This document shows, piece by piece, positions 44,873 to 57,183 of a stretch of 64,000 nucleotides of DNA. The notes beneath the pieces are model-generated. The model was not told the DNA's origin, did not search any database, and saw only the letters and a program-made list of their open reading frames with translations. Source of the stretch: Pleurodeles waltl (Eukaryota; Chordata; Amphibia; Caudata; Salamandridae); NCBI RefSeq assembly GCF_031143425.1, contig NC_090448.1, positions 334,254,177 through 334,318,176 of the forward strand. Reading direction: 5' to 3'. Position numbers and translations under genes: made by a program. Each line of letters begins with the position of its first letter. Within the stretch, counting starts at the first letter, position 1.

Positions 44873-46650
44873 AAACAGCACTCAGAATTTTTTTGATCTG
44901 CCTTTTTCTACCTCCTACATTGAACTTCAATATGGATCTTTTTCTAAGTGTAGGTCGCAGCAGTAAACAATGTATTTCCATTTCCAGATAAATGTCCACG
45001 CCAGTCATGTCCTTTAGCCCCCTTATATAATGGTGAATTAAGGTCCACAAAGATAAGGGGGTCTTAGTTGCAGGGTCGAAGTCCATTCCCCACTAGGCTA
45101 CCAGTCGCCTGTTGTCATGGTCACAGGCGAGTCCTTCCTGGGTCGATAACTTCCCTTCTGAGGGACCCAGCAACTTTTTGACACCATTCCCGGGCCAAGC
45201 AAACTAGGGTTTAACCATGTGCAACGGGTCCTGGTCTTCCGTGTTGCACGACAGTGGTGGTAGTGGCTTGAAGACTTTGGGCTGCCATCTTGCCCCAACA
45301 GACTTCTGCATCGGCTTGAAGACTGTAGGCTACCATCTTGCCCCAGCAGGCTTCTTCAGGTGTTGTGTCCCTGTGCTGTGAACATGAGGCCAGTCAGCTG
45401 TCCTTTGGAGTTTTCTAGGCTTGGCAGAGATCTGGAGACAGCTTCTCCTTGACTAGGACATGGCAGACACAGTCCTTCTGGTCACTATCCACCAGGTGCA
45501 GTCTTTTTCGGTACAGCCTCTCTTTGTTGGTCCCTCAGTGCAGCAGGGCAGTCATCCTTCAGTCCTTCTTCCAAGTTGGTTGAGAACCTGAGGTCTGGGT
45601 GCCAGGGAATGCCCCCTTTATGCTTGGAAAGTGCCCTGAAGGTAGGATGCGGTTAGTAGCCAATGGGCTAAAAGGCGACTGGTTTCCCTTCTCTGCATCC
45701 TGTGCCAGCCTGTCCACCTCAACAGTGGGGTAGCCCTCCCCCCAGGTGTTACACACCTGTCCTTCAAAGGTGGCTTCACCTTTGAAGCCTGTATTTTGGG
45801 GCTAACACATAAGTGGCTTCCTGCAGAGGGAGGGGACCATCCCTGGCCTTAAAGCCTTCATTGCTCACCTTCCTGAGAGTCGTTGGCGCCTCTCTCCAGA
45901 AGGACTGAAAGCTGTCTTGTGGAGCAGACTCCCTGTGTACCTTAGAAGGCACTGGTAACAAAGGTGCAGTTTTGCTAAAGCTGCACACTGCAACAAGTTA
46001 TGTTTTGATTTGCGATATTAGTTGGGCTTAATGTAATGATACCCTGAAGTGCCTACTTTGTCCGTACCGTTCAGGAGTTAGCACAGCTAAGGGGTCAGCG
46101 TGTAACCCTGCATTCGTCAATTGGGTGACCACGACTTTCCACAGTAAAAACTGTGGTTTTGCATGTTTTACTGTCAGGACATGTAAGATACATGTCCTGC
46201 CTGGGTTATATGTTTCACCCTGCCTTGAGGACTTGGTAGGCCTGCCAGAGGTGTAATTTACACACACATCTAGGGGAAGTGGTGGCTTTGTCATTGCTTT
46301 CAATGGCAAAGTCGGGCTAACAGTACACAACTGCTGTAACAGTCTGCAGTGGCCAACTGGGGAACTTGTTTTACTTGGAGGACTTCAGGGGTGGCACAAT
46401 GAGTGCTGCAGACTCTGACCTACCCCCCTAACTTACTTGCCCTGGGTACCAGGGTACCGTTTACTAGGGACTTACAGGTAAGTTAGCCATTTCTAATTTG
46501 GTACAGCCAATTGAATATACACTTTAAGGTCAGGTTACTGATTCTGGTTAGCAGGCCTCAGTGCACTTGGAGTCAAAACATCAGCAGCATCAGTCCAAAA
46601 ACTTGCGTGGTGACCATACAAAAAGGGGGATTTCCTTACTATACCCAAAT
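44873..46650. repeat. Old interspersed repeats, no gene
   Basis: Contains a 48-bp tandem duplication at about 45268-45361 (ggcttgaagactttgggctg and ggcttgaagactgtaggcta, each followed by ccatcttgcccca). The stretch 46430-46650 (ttactagggacttacaggta, atcagcagcatcagtcc) has the look of a dispersed non-coding repeat. Short frames on both strands have no known domain. Confidence 0.45.
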
Positions 46651-46829
46651 GTTGATCTAATTGGATCATGATTCAACAGTTGCCATGGAAGCCTACATAC
46701 GTTTCCAGCAGCACATGGTTGCGGAGGCAAGCTGGTCAGTTGAAAGTCAGTTTGAACAATACAGAGGGTTTGGTAGAATATTGATGTAAATCTGTACGTA
46801 GATTACCACCTGGCATATGACCACTTAAA

Positions 46830-47370
46830 TTGGGAGACACTCCAGCACCTCCTGCCCCAGTCCATAATTTTGAATTTCATTTGACCCCAACTTACCTTTT
46901 GAAAAGTAAGCTAGATGTCAGCTTCCTGCTGCCCTTGATTGATATTATGTTAAATTGTATCACATTTGCCAGCAAAGACAAGTCCCTTGGTTGTTCAAGT
47001 GACTATATTGGGTTGCTTCCATTACTGCAACCCAGTATACTTGGGGCCTAATTAGGCATTGCAAGAAATACAAATATCACGGCTAAGCTTGCTCTACAAA
47101 GATCTTGACTCGCCTCTGCCACTGATGCATTGAATGAACTACATTGATTACCAGTCGGAAAGAGGATTATTTTGAAGGCCATGTGGTATTTCATCAATAT
47201 ATTCCCACTTGTGAGTTATGATCACCGCTGTTATAATTAGGGCTGCCTCAGCTGAGCGAACTAGGTGTGATGGGCGTATTTTCTGGGTGATGAGAGCTAA
47301 GATATAGAACACCTTGCCCTTCCATTTAAGCTCCAAAACTAGGATATTGACCTTTTAAGGGACTAAAAAC
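46830..47370 (+). pseudogene. L2/CR1-like LINE 3' fragment
   Basis: Near 47140-47190 the plus strand gives LPVGKRIILKAMWYF, close to the LHWLP...RI.FK block near the end of L2/CR1 RT, and near 47350-47385 FKGLKTWLYTL, the usual C-terminal end. Upstream stretches are consistent with the preceding part. Stops and shifts are frequent. No tail or duplication was found. Confidence 0.55.
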
Positions 47371-47984
47371 CTGGTTGTACACACTATAACAGCTTAAAAC
47401 TGGTTGGTTGAACTAGGATCCAAGCTGTTTTCTTCCTTCATTGTTTTAACATGAGATTCACTGCTCTAAAAATTGTGATTACATTGATTACATGCAAGAC
47501 CGAATCCTAAAGGTACAGATAAGAAAGCTTAGTTATCTTGGCAACATGTAACTTTCTGATGTATGTAAGGCTGTGAAATGTCCTCAATGCATATGTACTC
47601 CCCAGGCATTTCTGAGTAGACATTCAGGCAGTACTTACTAATCCGTTTGCTCATATATCAACTTCAGGCCACCTCTATAAAGGGGTGGTTACTGCTTTAC
47701 TATGGATACTCAGTATGCAAATATACAATAATTTCACACACATGCACTTCTTCAACTGTGCTGTGAAGTAGCAAACAAAATTGTTATCTACACATTTTAC
47801 CTCACATTTTATTTGAGGCGAGGGTAAATAAATTGAAAGTCTCCTGTAGAGCGTGAATCATTGTGTGCTTCGGATCAACATCATAATGTGTTTTCTGGTA
47901 TCTGCTGTTATCAGCACCTACAATTTTAAGATTTGAGAAACCAAGAGTCTGTTCCGAGCTCAACCACAAAATGACAGGGTTATC

Positions 47985-48304
47985 GCCTCACACCTGCCTT
48001 TAAAGCTCTCCACAACTCTGGACCCGCCTACATCAACAACACCTGACATACCACCAACTGACCAGAGAACTCCACTTCTCCACCCCAAATCTGGCCCACC
48101 TCCCCCCGCATCCGTCGCAACCACTGCGGAGGTCGCTTCTTCTCTCACCTCACCGCCAAGTCCTGGAACAACCTCCCCCTCCATCTGCACCCATCCCTGA
48201 AGGACTTAAGAAAGCAGCTTAAGACTTGGCTCTTTGACCTCCATCATCTTCCGGCTGAGACCCGCAGAAAGCCACCAGTGCCTGGAGACCCCTTGATTGA
48301 TTGA
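47985..48304 (+). pseudogene. L2-like LINE 3' end with TTGA-type tail
   Basis: Frames give FKALHNSGPAYIN near 47997-48035 and FFSHLTAKSWNNLPLHLHPS then LRKQLKTWLFDLHHL (about 48140-48250), the classic L2/CR1 terminal motif order. The sequence ends ttgattgattga at 48293-48304, a short simple repeat like those that end L2 copies. It lies 360 bases upstream of the RNF123 exon and is therefore an intronic insertion. Confidence 0.65.
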
Positions 48305-48666
48305 TCCACACATATTAACCTATAATACCATCAAGCTGCAAAACTATTATTACAGGTAGGTACACTAAACTTTATAGAACTACTGATAAATCAGTTCCCG
48401 TGTGACGTGGCAAACTGAATCTGTATAACTCAGGAAACTTAAACCCATAGAGCAAGAGAAAAATGCTGAAAGTCATTATGTAGGAGATGGGGGTTTGTAT
48501 ACACTGGTACTTTCCTATTAATGCCCAAATGTAAATTAAGAAAAGGGAAGTTTGAAGAGGCAGAGCAATATTTTTCGATTTCTCATAGTGAATCAAGGGA
48601 TGAGATTTGGGATTTTTATAATTTTTAGGTGTTTGTTTTAACGTTTTAATGTCTTCTGTTTTACAG

Positions 48667-48752
48667 CCCACCAGCGAGGAAGACCTTTGTCCAATTTGCT
48701 ACGCACATCCTATCTCTGCTGTTTTTAAACCATGTTCTCACAAGTCCTGCAA
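48667..48752 (+). CDS. RNF123: RNF123 (KPC1) exon: first half of the RING finger
   Basis: An 86-bp open exon is bounded by a good acceptor (pyrimidine-rich tract, ttttacag ending at 48666) and a strong donor (AA|gtaaga at 48753). Read in phase 0 it encodes 28 residues plus two bases: [15 protein letters not shown], then [13 protein letters not shown]. This gives CX2C, then C-X-H and C of a C3HC4 RING finger; the last three zinc ligands would lie in the following exon. I recognise the wording as the C-terminal RING of RNF123, the catalytic subunit of the KPC ubiquitin ligase that targets p27Kip1. Relative to my recollection of the human protein there are two changes (Gln to Lys before the PC, Gly to Ser before His). 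No other RNF123 exon was found in the window, so introns on both sides are very long (at least about 15 kb downstream). Flanking sequence is all repeat debris. Confidence 0.85.
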
Positions 48753-50039
48753 GTAAGATAATTGTATTTGATGTTTCACAACGATTTTATTTGAACATGC
48801 CATTGTCAAGAAAATGAGTTTGGCTTTAAAGAGTTCAGGAAAATGTGTAAATATTGTCCCCATTAATTTTTATATTGGAACAAATGAAATTTGATTTATT
48901 GGCAAAATAGCTGGTTTGTCTTCAGGAAGGAAATACATCTATTGAATGTTAAGAATAGCATCAGCCAATGACTTCTTTAGAAGTATCTAGATGGGTTTTA
49001 CCTTAACAGAACATGTTGCCTGACAGTGATTTATGTATTATACATGAGCTCATCCAGGTTTACTAAGGACATGATAGTGAGGTAAACCATAACTGGGCAC
49101 AATTCCCATAACATAGGAGATTTTATTTTACCTTTTGTAGAGTATGTAGATCATGGCATCTTTACAGCATTGTTGTAGTGTGCTGACAGGATTTGGACAA
49201 AATGACAGTTCGTCATGACTCTTTGGTAACATAACAGCTAACATCAATATGAGTAGGATAGCAAGTCACAGTTTCATTAGGATATAATCTATGACCTTAA
49301 CTTGTGTGAGCACTCACTACTTAAATGTAACCATTGCCATGCAAAATCACCCACATAAAAAAAGATTGATGTGCTTAATGTAAAGATTCACTGAGTTTAC
49401 CCTCACAGACCACATCGTCCTCAGAATTAAAAATTTAGACCCTTCAAATAATGCTGAGATGGTGACAAATTATTATGATTTTGAAATCACAGAAACATTG
49501 GTGCAACTTCCTCATTTGCAACTTCAAAAAAATCAGCCCAGGCCATCCACAATGAATTGCCTCAATCAGGTGTACTTTCAGGTAAACAGAGCATGTCAGT
49601 AGAGAACTGAACCCCCCACAAGTGTCCCCCAAACTTAGGAAACTGAGGAAGGAATAGAAGCAAACCATCTCAGTGTCAACACTGACAAACGTCCAAGAAC
49701 ATATAGTATTTGCCAATGTTACACACTTGCTACATCAGAAGCCCCTCCACAAATAGAGATCAGCAGCGACTAAGCCCAAGCAATGAAAAATGCATTCAAT
49801 TCCTCTTTCACTTCACCAAGAAAATACATTCACTAGGCAACTTTTGATGATAACAATATATCTATTCTTTTACCAAAATTCTTTTATGTTTGATAATCAC
49901 TCTCAAATATTTCATCTGATGACCAAGCAAAAACCATCAAACATCTCAACCATAAATTACTTCTGTGGCCCCATTCCAGTTAAAATTTCTTGATCCTTCA
50001 ATACTCCTGCTTGAACCAGATACATATCTCACATGAACA
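48753..50039 (+). other. RNF123 intron sequence, no other exon seen
   Basis: After the donor at 48753 the sequence is AT-rich and non-coding. I searched by eye for the next RING exon (an ACI.QH and CFFCK-type motif) and did not find it. Scattered short frames have no known domain. Confidence 0.5.
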
Positions 50040-51430
50040 AGACCCATTCCCAAACTCATTGAAAATCATCCGGATCACGCTGATGCTCAAAAAGCCAATC
50101 TAGACCCCATCTAAACAGGCAGCTAGTGCCCAGCCTCCAATTTACCCCTTCTGGAGAAATTCTTCAAGAAGACTGTGGTCAGCCAACTAATCATGGTCAT
50201 CTCTAATGAGAATCTACTGACAATCTATTAATAAGCCTTCACATCCTGATTCTGCATCTAAACAGAAACAATGAAAGTTCTTGAAATTGCTCACCATATC
50301 CTAGGCAATGGCGAATGCCTACTTATTTATCCTTTTAGACCTTTCTGCTGCCTTTGATATTATAGATCATGGTAGGCTAATCAAGGCTTGCGTCCATCGC
50401 ATGAGGTTCTTTTCTTCCTTACCAACAGACATCTCCTGGCTCAAATATGCAGTCATCCTTAGAGCATGGCCAAAATGGGATTCTGCATCCTCCATGGCTC
50501 TGTCTCATCTCCCACACTATGTCTATATATAGAGTGCCTAGGTCTGATTCTGCATGATTCTGGCACTGCTATGTACCAATATAACTCCACAACTAAATAC
50601 ATCACCATCATGAGAAAATGTCTTCTCTCCGCTCCAAACCTGGATGAGGGAACACTTCTTCTAAACTCTCAAAAACTGAATTCTTTCATCTTCTATCAAA
50701 AGCAAACCCGATCCTATTGTTTTGGATTCGCTGAATGTAGAGGGATTCTCCCACACCCCTCAACAATATCTTTGATTTTCATACACAACTCGTTCCTTAC
50801 ATTCATTGCTACGTTCAGTTTGGTGACAAAAAATAGCGAACGTTCATCTTCTTATCTTGAAGAAAATTCACCACCTCTTGGGACCATATCAAAACTGCTG
50901 CATGTCCCCAAGTCCTCTCAAGGCTAGATTTTGGTTATGGCAGTTATGAAGGTGCACTCTTAGCATAAACTGCTCCACTTAGAATGTTCTACAGTTGGAA
51001 GCCAGACTTACAAACTCCGCAGACAAGTATTATCACATCACTCTCATAATCTTGGCAACTTCACTGTCTCCCCCATCATGGTCAGAATTCAGTCACAGTT
51101 CGTTGTCTCGTCCACAACACCTTAAATCACAAAAAAGGTAACCATTCCTGAGAAGCAGAGTTATCCTGTTCTTTGAATTCCCCAATGTCCAAACCCCTAT
51201 TGCACAAAAGCAGTCCGTCACTGGCGCAGTCATGTCTTTATGGCACTCTCTTCCTGTTGAACTGATTAAACCGATTTTCCCTTATTGCTTTAAGGAACAA
51301 ACTCAAGGCTGATCTATTCAGACAATTACAAAACTAACTGTGGCCTTCTCTGGGATCAACAATGCTATTTTGATTGCTTTGAACCATATTTTCTTCAACT
51401 GTGCAATACCTATCCCATCTTGATGTCACC
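50040..51430 (+). pseudogene. L2/CR1-like LINE ORF2 fragment
   Basis: From about 50125 decayed frames suggest the RT fingers region (LEKFFKKTVVSQL). The frame at 50308-50532 has FILLDLSAAFDIIDH, a hallmark of L2/CR1-clade RT. The next frame (50466-50927) continues with GSVSSPTL, LILHDSGTAMYQY and, where YADDTQLY is expected, a degraded NSTTKYI. The 3' part runs to about 51300, where LKADLFRQL-like residues occur. Stops, shifts and loss of the catalytic Asp pair make it inactive. Same strand as the other L2 fragments. Confidence 0.7.
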
Positions 51431-51449
51431 CTGCTGTTTCATATGTTTT

Positions 51450-51910
51450 AATATAATTGTATTTATATAGTGCTTACTCCCCCTGATGAGGCTTTAAACT
51501 GCTTTTCAGCAAGTGGTACGCTACTCTGGAACTCAAAATGGATTAGAGGTGGGTTAGTATAGGGGAATATAAGTTGTTCATTCAAGTGGTGGGCATGTGA
51601 GTCTGTTAATTTGATTGAATAGGATAAACGAGGGATAGAGGAGGGAAGAGTCTAGAGAGTGTTATTTAGGAGATCATAGTAAAATCAGGTTTGGGATGAG
51701 TCAAAGGAGAGAGAGAGGAGAGAAAAGTTGTGAAGTGTTATTTGAGAGATCGTAATAGTAATATGAGGTTTGGGATGAATCAGAGGAGGAAAGAGTCTAG
51801 ACAGGGTTAATAGTACAGTGATGCTTGAGATGGTCCAGAGAGTGGAGGTAGAGGATACATTGAGAGAGGTATAGGATGAGACATAGAGTAGTGCATTGGA
51901 GAGAGTTGAA
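51450..51910. repeat. Repeat with 79-bp tandem units
   Basis: Begins near ttgtatttatatagtgctta, similar to the complement of SINE/L2 tails. From about 51629 it contains units with agagtctagagagtgttatt and aggtttgggatgagtc; the marker ggtttgggatga recurs at 51688 and 51767 (period 79), with a third decayed unit ending near 51838. Confidence 0.6.
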
Positions 51911-53535
51911 GGTTTTTTTCCCCCTATGGTAAGAGTAAAGTAATAAATATATAGATATGTAACGAGTCCTTTTCTCTTTATTGGTGGTGAAATACTACAT
52001 AAACTGTTAAATGAATAAATCTATGCAAACGTTTTTAAGGCTTGAAGGTTGAGGAGGTACGTTTTGTAGGACTACACAGGCAGATTACCATCCATTCATA
52101 GATAATATAATAGGGCATGTTTTTAGGTTACTACATAAATTATTGCTGCATTGACTTAACACCATAATGAAGTCATTACATTGACGATGTGTGTACGTAA
52201 TGTAAATATCCACTTTATTAACATCATAATATTGTATCTGCATCACCCTTACATACCCTACATTTTTGCTAACCCAACACTTAACCTTTCGCCTATGCTC
52301 AGGCCCTTCCTTTAAACCTAAAAATGTGATGACTTTGTTTGGTCTGGAAGTGATGAACTGAGCTGAGAAAGCGCCACCCCTGTTCCCTGATGTCAGATTA
52401 TTTCTTTTGCGCCTTCGAAAGTGGATCTCAAACTCCTCTCCCCTTTTTCCTCATTGGTTTGATAAGGTGTTTTCTCACAAAATTCTCCAACCAGTGTGCA
52501 AGGGAACTGTCCTCCCTCCTAGAATTACTGGATTTAACCTTGCTGAGACGTTCGCAAACAAATGTCTGTGACACAAGGTATTCCTTCAGTGTTTGGGCTT
52601 AGGTCACAATTCCAAATCATGTGAGGAATGCATCCTCGTGAATCTGAAGGTGATTCATTAATATGAAGCGAAGCTGCATGTTGCTGGACACCAGAAGAAA
52701 CTGCTCAACCTTGCTTCCGTTTGAAGTTGAGAGCTAGAACCTGTTTCTGCAACAGTCCAAATCAAGGGGAAGTACGAAAAGCCAACCTGGACTTGTCTGC
52801 ATCCCACTGCTGTCTGTCTGTGGTGAGTGCATCTGGCTTGCTCCCAATCCACCAATGAGCCCATTCTACAATTGATCCTGATGCATTTTGAGTACTCCGG
52901 TTCAAAGGCCATGTTGTAACAAATTAAAGCCTTTAGGGTGGTCATGTTGCTCATCTTTGGCATTCTTATCAGTTCCTCTCGTCCACCTTTAGGCAAATCC
53001 AGAATTATGCATAAAACACTGAAGCTTCAAAATCACATACTTCCAGTGGCCCCTGTTATGATGACAACAATCTATACATGGACTTACAGGAGGCCAGTTG
53101 GTCAATGTTTTCCCTGATACTGGGTTGATTTTGCCACGTGGACCACCAACGGAGGAAAGTGCTTTCTCGTCTATGGTGATTAGAAGTGCAGCTGAGGTTT
53201 TGGACCCTCCCTTCTGTGGAGATAAAGACTGATGTACTCACAGAGGTGTTACAGCCTGGGCAGACATCCTCTGAGCCTTTGCTTCCATTCAACGATGCAT
53301 TTACTGACACATTGATATGCACTTGGGCAAGGCCGCCTTCTTCCCATCCACTGAACAGATAGGTTGCCAGGTGCCATTGACTAGCAACCGTGTCCTTCCA
53401 AAGAGTCTGATGGTTCACGTTTCGACCACCATTGTGAATTCACATTCTCTGACAGAGAATCACAGAGAATTGAGACATTAGGGAAATGGGTGTTTTCATT
53501 GCTGACCTAGCCTTAAGGTTTGTAATTGCTTGTAG
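51911..53535. other. Unassigned stretch
   Basis: No gene or family recognised. Open frames on the minus strand (52658-52996, 53056-53418) have no known domain and no convincing splice sites. Confidence 0.35.
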
Positions 53536-53539
53536 TCTA

Positions 53540-54060
53540 CTTGGCCGATTTACTCATGTCCTCTGAGACATGTTGACGAGATCTTGTAAGCAGTCCCTGA
53601 AGACTTACAGGCCTCCCTGGCTCCAAACATTCAGGATAGTCAAGATGTGGTATTTAGGTCTGGCCTGGATACTACTGATTGCTTGGGCCTAATAGTGGTC
53701 ACCAATGTGGTGCTTGGATAGTATCTATGTTCTTCTCTGGAGATGTCCTTTCGTCTATTATGGGTATGATTTTTGACAGGTCTTCCCTGTTTTGTGAGAA
53801 TGTAATTTGGTGCTGGAGCGCTTTAAGGAGAGCCAAGCGATACAGTGTTCCTTGTGCCTTCGGGCGCCTGCCAGGCAGTTCCCCAGCAAGTTAGTCCCTT
53901 TTAAGGATACTCCAGAGGTTTGGCGTACAAGTAGCACAAGCCCCCCTCCCTCCCCTCCAGCAGGCACCCTAGTACTTTCAGGGTCACAGATAGGGGGTTC
54001 AGACAGACAACATCAAGGTCCACCAGGGACAGTGATCATTTCATTCTCCCCCCAACCTTG
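53540..54060 (+). pseudogene. DIRS copy F gag C-terminal part
   Basis: Around 53650-53685 the sequence reads SGLDTTDCLGLIV, equivalent to the GLDTTDPLGRSVAK block of copy E. Later frames give FSGDVLSSIMGMIFDRSSLF (near 53733) and LERFKESQA (near 53812), matching FSGDVQQSLMDMPFDGSRLF and LERFKDSWA. The 5' part of gag and the left ITR are missing. Several shifts are present. Confidence 0.65.
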
Positions 54061-54089
54061 TGGCGTCAGCCTCCAAATCACTTTAGCAT

Positions 54090-55070
54090 GCTCTTAATGG
54101 CACACGACCACCCTGTGGGGTGGAGCCAATACTTTCTGCATGGGTGTCAAATGATCACTTCTGACAGATGGGTCTTCAAGATCTTTTATTTACTACCCGA
54201 AACATCTCCCATCCACTTCACAGCCGAGTGGCTTTCAGAGGCAACCCTGGTCATTTTGTTGCAGGAGGTGCGCAGGAGGTGCAAGATGTCTTGTTCAAAG
54301 GGGCCATATACAGGGTACTGGTTGGTACGTCCACTACTTCCTTGTGCTGAATAGAACAGAGACCTTTGTCCTATTTTAGAACACTGCTATCTGCACACCT
54401 TCCTCCAGGAAAGGACAGATTCAAGATATTCACACTGGCCCAAGTTCTGTTTGCCCTGGATTGAGGCAACTGGCTGGTAGACCTGGACCTGCAGGATGCG
54501 TATATTTTCATATAAACATACTGCAGTCTCATCAACATTTTGGTTTATGGTTCTTAGTAGGCCAGGAGCATTTTTAATTTGCTGTGCTCCCCTTTGGCAT
54601 CACCAATGCCCCTTGGGTATTTGCAAAAGTGATGGTGGCGGTTTCCTCTACATGGACCACAGGTGGTGAAGGTGGGTTTGCCATAGTTCAGTCGTAGACC
54701 ACCTCCTGAATACAGTGAGCCTTATGACATTGTTGGGGTTCACACACAACATGCTGAAGTCACATCTGACTCCTTCTCAGTGGCTCTGTTTCAGTAGAGC
54801 CACCTTCAATCACAAGTCCAGGACATTCGAGGTATGATTCTGATGATTCGACCTCAGTTGTGGATCTCGATGAGAGCCGCTCAGTGGCCTCTTGTCCTCC
54901 AATATGGCAGGTGTCCTATGCCAGTTCTACAGTGGAACTTCAAGTCTTTTTGGGCCCACCACTTTGGATTCCATCAAGGTTTCGGAGGAGTCTGCAAAAG
55001 ATCTGCATCTGTGGCTTTTGGGCTGCAACTGAACCAACGGCAAATACTTCTCCCTCCCTCAGTCTGAGCT
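54090..55070 (+). pseudogene. DIRS copy F reverse transcriptase, heavily decayed
   Basis: Near 54112-54180 the frame suggests VGWSQYF...TSDRWVFKI, the lead into RT. Traces of the palm follow: a VDLDLQDAY-like sequence near 54478-54505, a PFGITNAPWVFAKVMVAV-like sequence near 54591-54640, and a short match to KSHLTPSQ near 54762-54785. The catalytic YLDD region is not recognisable. The frame shifts repeatedly. Similarity to copy G is highest toward the end (WNFKSFWAHHFGFHQG). Confidence 0.6.
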
Positions 55071-55700
55071 GATGGTAGTGATGAATGCATTGCTGCTGAG
55101 TTTTGGCGGTTATCTTGTAAAGATCAGAAACGTGACTCCTGTTGGAGCTGGACTCCATTCACCTTGCACTGAAGGCTTTCCTACAGTCTGTCAAAGGGTG
55201 GGTGGTGCAGGTCCTCACCAATAACACCACCGCCATGTGGTGCTGCAAGAAGTAGGGTGTAGTGGGTTCCTGGGTATTGTGCCGGAAGGCTCTTTGCCTC
55301 AAATGTAGGCTGAGACATCAAGGCATTTCCTTGCTGTGACCACCTGTTGGGATCTTTGAACACCGGGGAAGAAGAGCTCAACCAGCAGCGCAAGGCAGTT
55401 AATAAATGGCAGTTGCACCCTGAGATGGCACAGGGCATCTTCGAACAATGAGGAGAATAAACAAAAACCTCTGCACGTTGGAGTTTCCAAGAAGGTACTC
55501 TCTAGGAGAGACATTATGGTTAAGGAAGAGTACAAAACCCTTTTCCTCCCCTATCCGTCCTGCCCAGAATTCTGAAGATGAGGAATGACTGGACCCAAGT
55601 CATCATAGTGCCTCTGGGTTGGGCTAGGAGAGTGTGCTATCGGAATTTTGGGGCATGAACATCTGTCCCCCTAGCAGGCATCTACTTTTAAAGATGCCAC
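55071..55700 (+). pseudogene. DIRS copy F RNase H and methylase-like remnants
   Basis: RNase H traces occur at 55060-55290, including LTNNTTAMWCCKK near 55212-55250, which retains the DNTT-type segment that copy E has lost. The methylase-like domain follows near 55455-55650, with an ILKMRNDWTQVIIVPLGWA-like stretch. No long open frame remains. Confidence 0.5.
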
Positions 55701-55819
55701 TCCGGTCGCAGCAGCAGAGCAGGGTTCTGTAAGCAGGCATGAACAATCTACACCACCTTGTGTGGAGATTGGGTGGTAGCTGTTGACTGTGTTCATTTTC
55801 CCACCTAAGGTTGTGGATG

Positions 55820-56690
55820 TTATCTTTGCTGCACAGTGCGCCTCTACAAAGCCCATTTACTCCAGGTGCTGGTACAGGTTTGTGGCATGGTGGTACCTGC
55901 AACACACATACAAACTGTTGTATCGCTTATTGTTTGTTTAGTCTTTGGCCCAGCAACGACTTGCAGTTGGCCCCATTAAAGGTCAACAGCCCTTTCCGCC
56001 TTTTTGTTGTTGTTAAATCACCTGTTGAGGCAATGTTTCCAAAAACGATTAACACACATTTCCCCTCAAACCCTTTGTGATGCCACAGCTGGACCTCAGT
56101 TTGATCCTCACTTTCCTCGTGTGTAATCCCCTTGAGCTGATGCGCAGCTGTGTATTGTGTCTTCTGACTGAAAACTGTTCTGTGTTGCGATTACTTCAGC
56201 TCTTTGTGTGAGTAAGCTTCAGGCTCTCTCTGGGCAGCTGCCATCCTCCAGCTTTTCCCCAGACAAACCGGTGTTGTGGACCAAGGCAGCCTTTTTGACA
56301 AAACTCATGAATCCTTTACAGGTTGTGCATTCTCTACCAAAACATTTTTTTGCTGCACCTCACCCCTCGAAAGAGGAGACAAGAAACTCCCATCTGCTGG
56401 ACCCCAAGATAGCACTGAGCTTTTACACTGATCAAACCAAAGACTACCTGAGACAAAGAAAGGCAAGGCGGCGCAGAAAAGGACTTTATCAAGGGGGATA
56501 TAGTCCTCTGCATCAAGTTTGCTATGCTTTGGCCATGAAGCAGCCTCTGAAAAGGCTGAGAACTAACTCCACCAATTAGCTCTGTGTTTGCCTGTTCTTA
56601 ATCTTCATCAGGCTGCAACATGGGAATCCATATACACATTAATGAAGCATTACAGCCTTGACAGCCAGGTCAACAGGAAGGTCCTGCAGC
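55820..56690 (+). pseudogene. DIRS copy F tyrosine recombinase, decayed
   Basis: The frame at 56208-56579 carries SKLQALSGQLPSSSFSPDKP, KAAFLTKLMNPLQVVHSLP, LDPKIALSFYTDQTKDY and CYALAMKQPLKRL, in the order seen in copies E and G. The N-terminal half (near 55870-56190) is in shifted frames. LMKHYSLDSQ-like sequence near 56639-56668 carries the expected tyrosine. Stops (56577, others) and deletions of part of the GAKKG region make it inactive. Confidence 0.7.
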
Positions 56691-56754
56691 ACTGTTTGTT
56701 CTGAACCCCTCCACAGACACTCTACTCTGGGAGGTACAGCTTTGGTATATAAAC

Positions 56755-57183
56755 TAAAGGTTAGGAATCTGCTGTTAGAAGTTACATACCTTTTTGTCAA
56801 GCTCTTTCTTCTGGATGCTCCATCTAACCACATATTCCTCACTGGCCTTCCACCTTCCATTCTAAGGAATGGTCTCTTGTTCTATCTACTAATGTCCCAC
56901 GCTAGAGAGCTGCACGCTGGTACTCTGATTGTTTTTTGAGCTCCACATCCAAAGGCTCAGCTAAAGCCAACACAGAAAGGGTGGCACTTACATGTGACTG
57001 AGTTTTTCGCTTCCAGATGGAACAAAGTCAACACAGAGCCACATAGCCCCACCTACCACAGCGCAGGAGCTCTTCAGTGTAAAGGTTTTCAGATTCAGTC
57101 TAGCACCTGGGAATATTCTAAAGGCATGGAATATGCGCTTTGAGTATTCATCAGAAAGAGCGCTACTGAAGGTAAGTAACTTG
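56755..57183 (+). repeat. DIRS copy F ICR and right ITR
   Basis: 56757-56790 (aggttaggaatctgctgtta) and 56785-56835 correspond to the two ICR halves of copy E. 56965-57183 is a diverged right ITR ending in tgaaggtaagtaacttg. The order matches 41592-42076. Confidence 0.65.
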
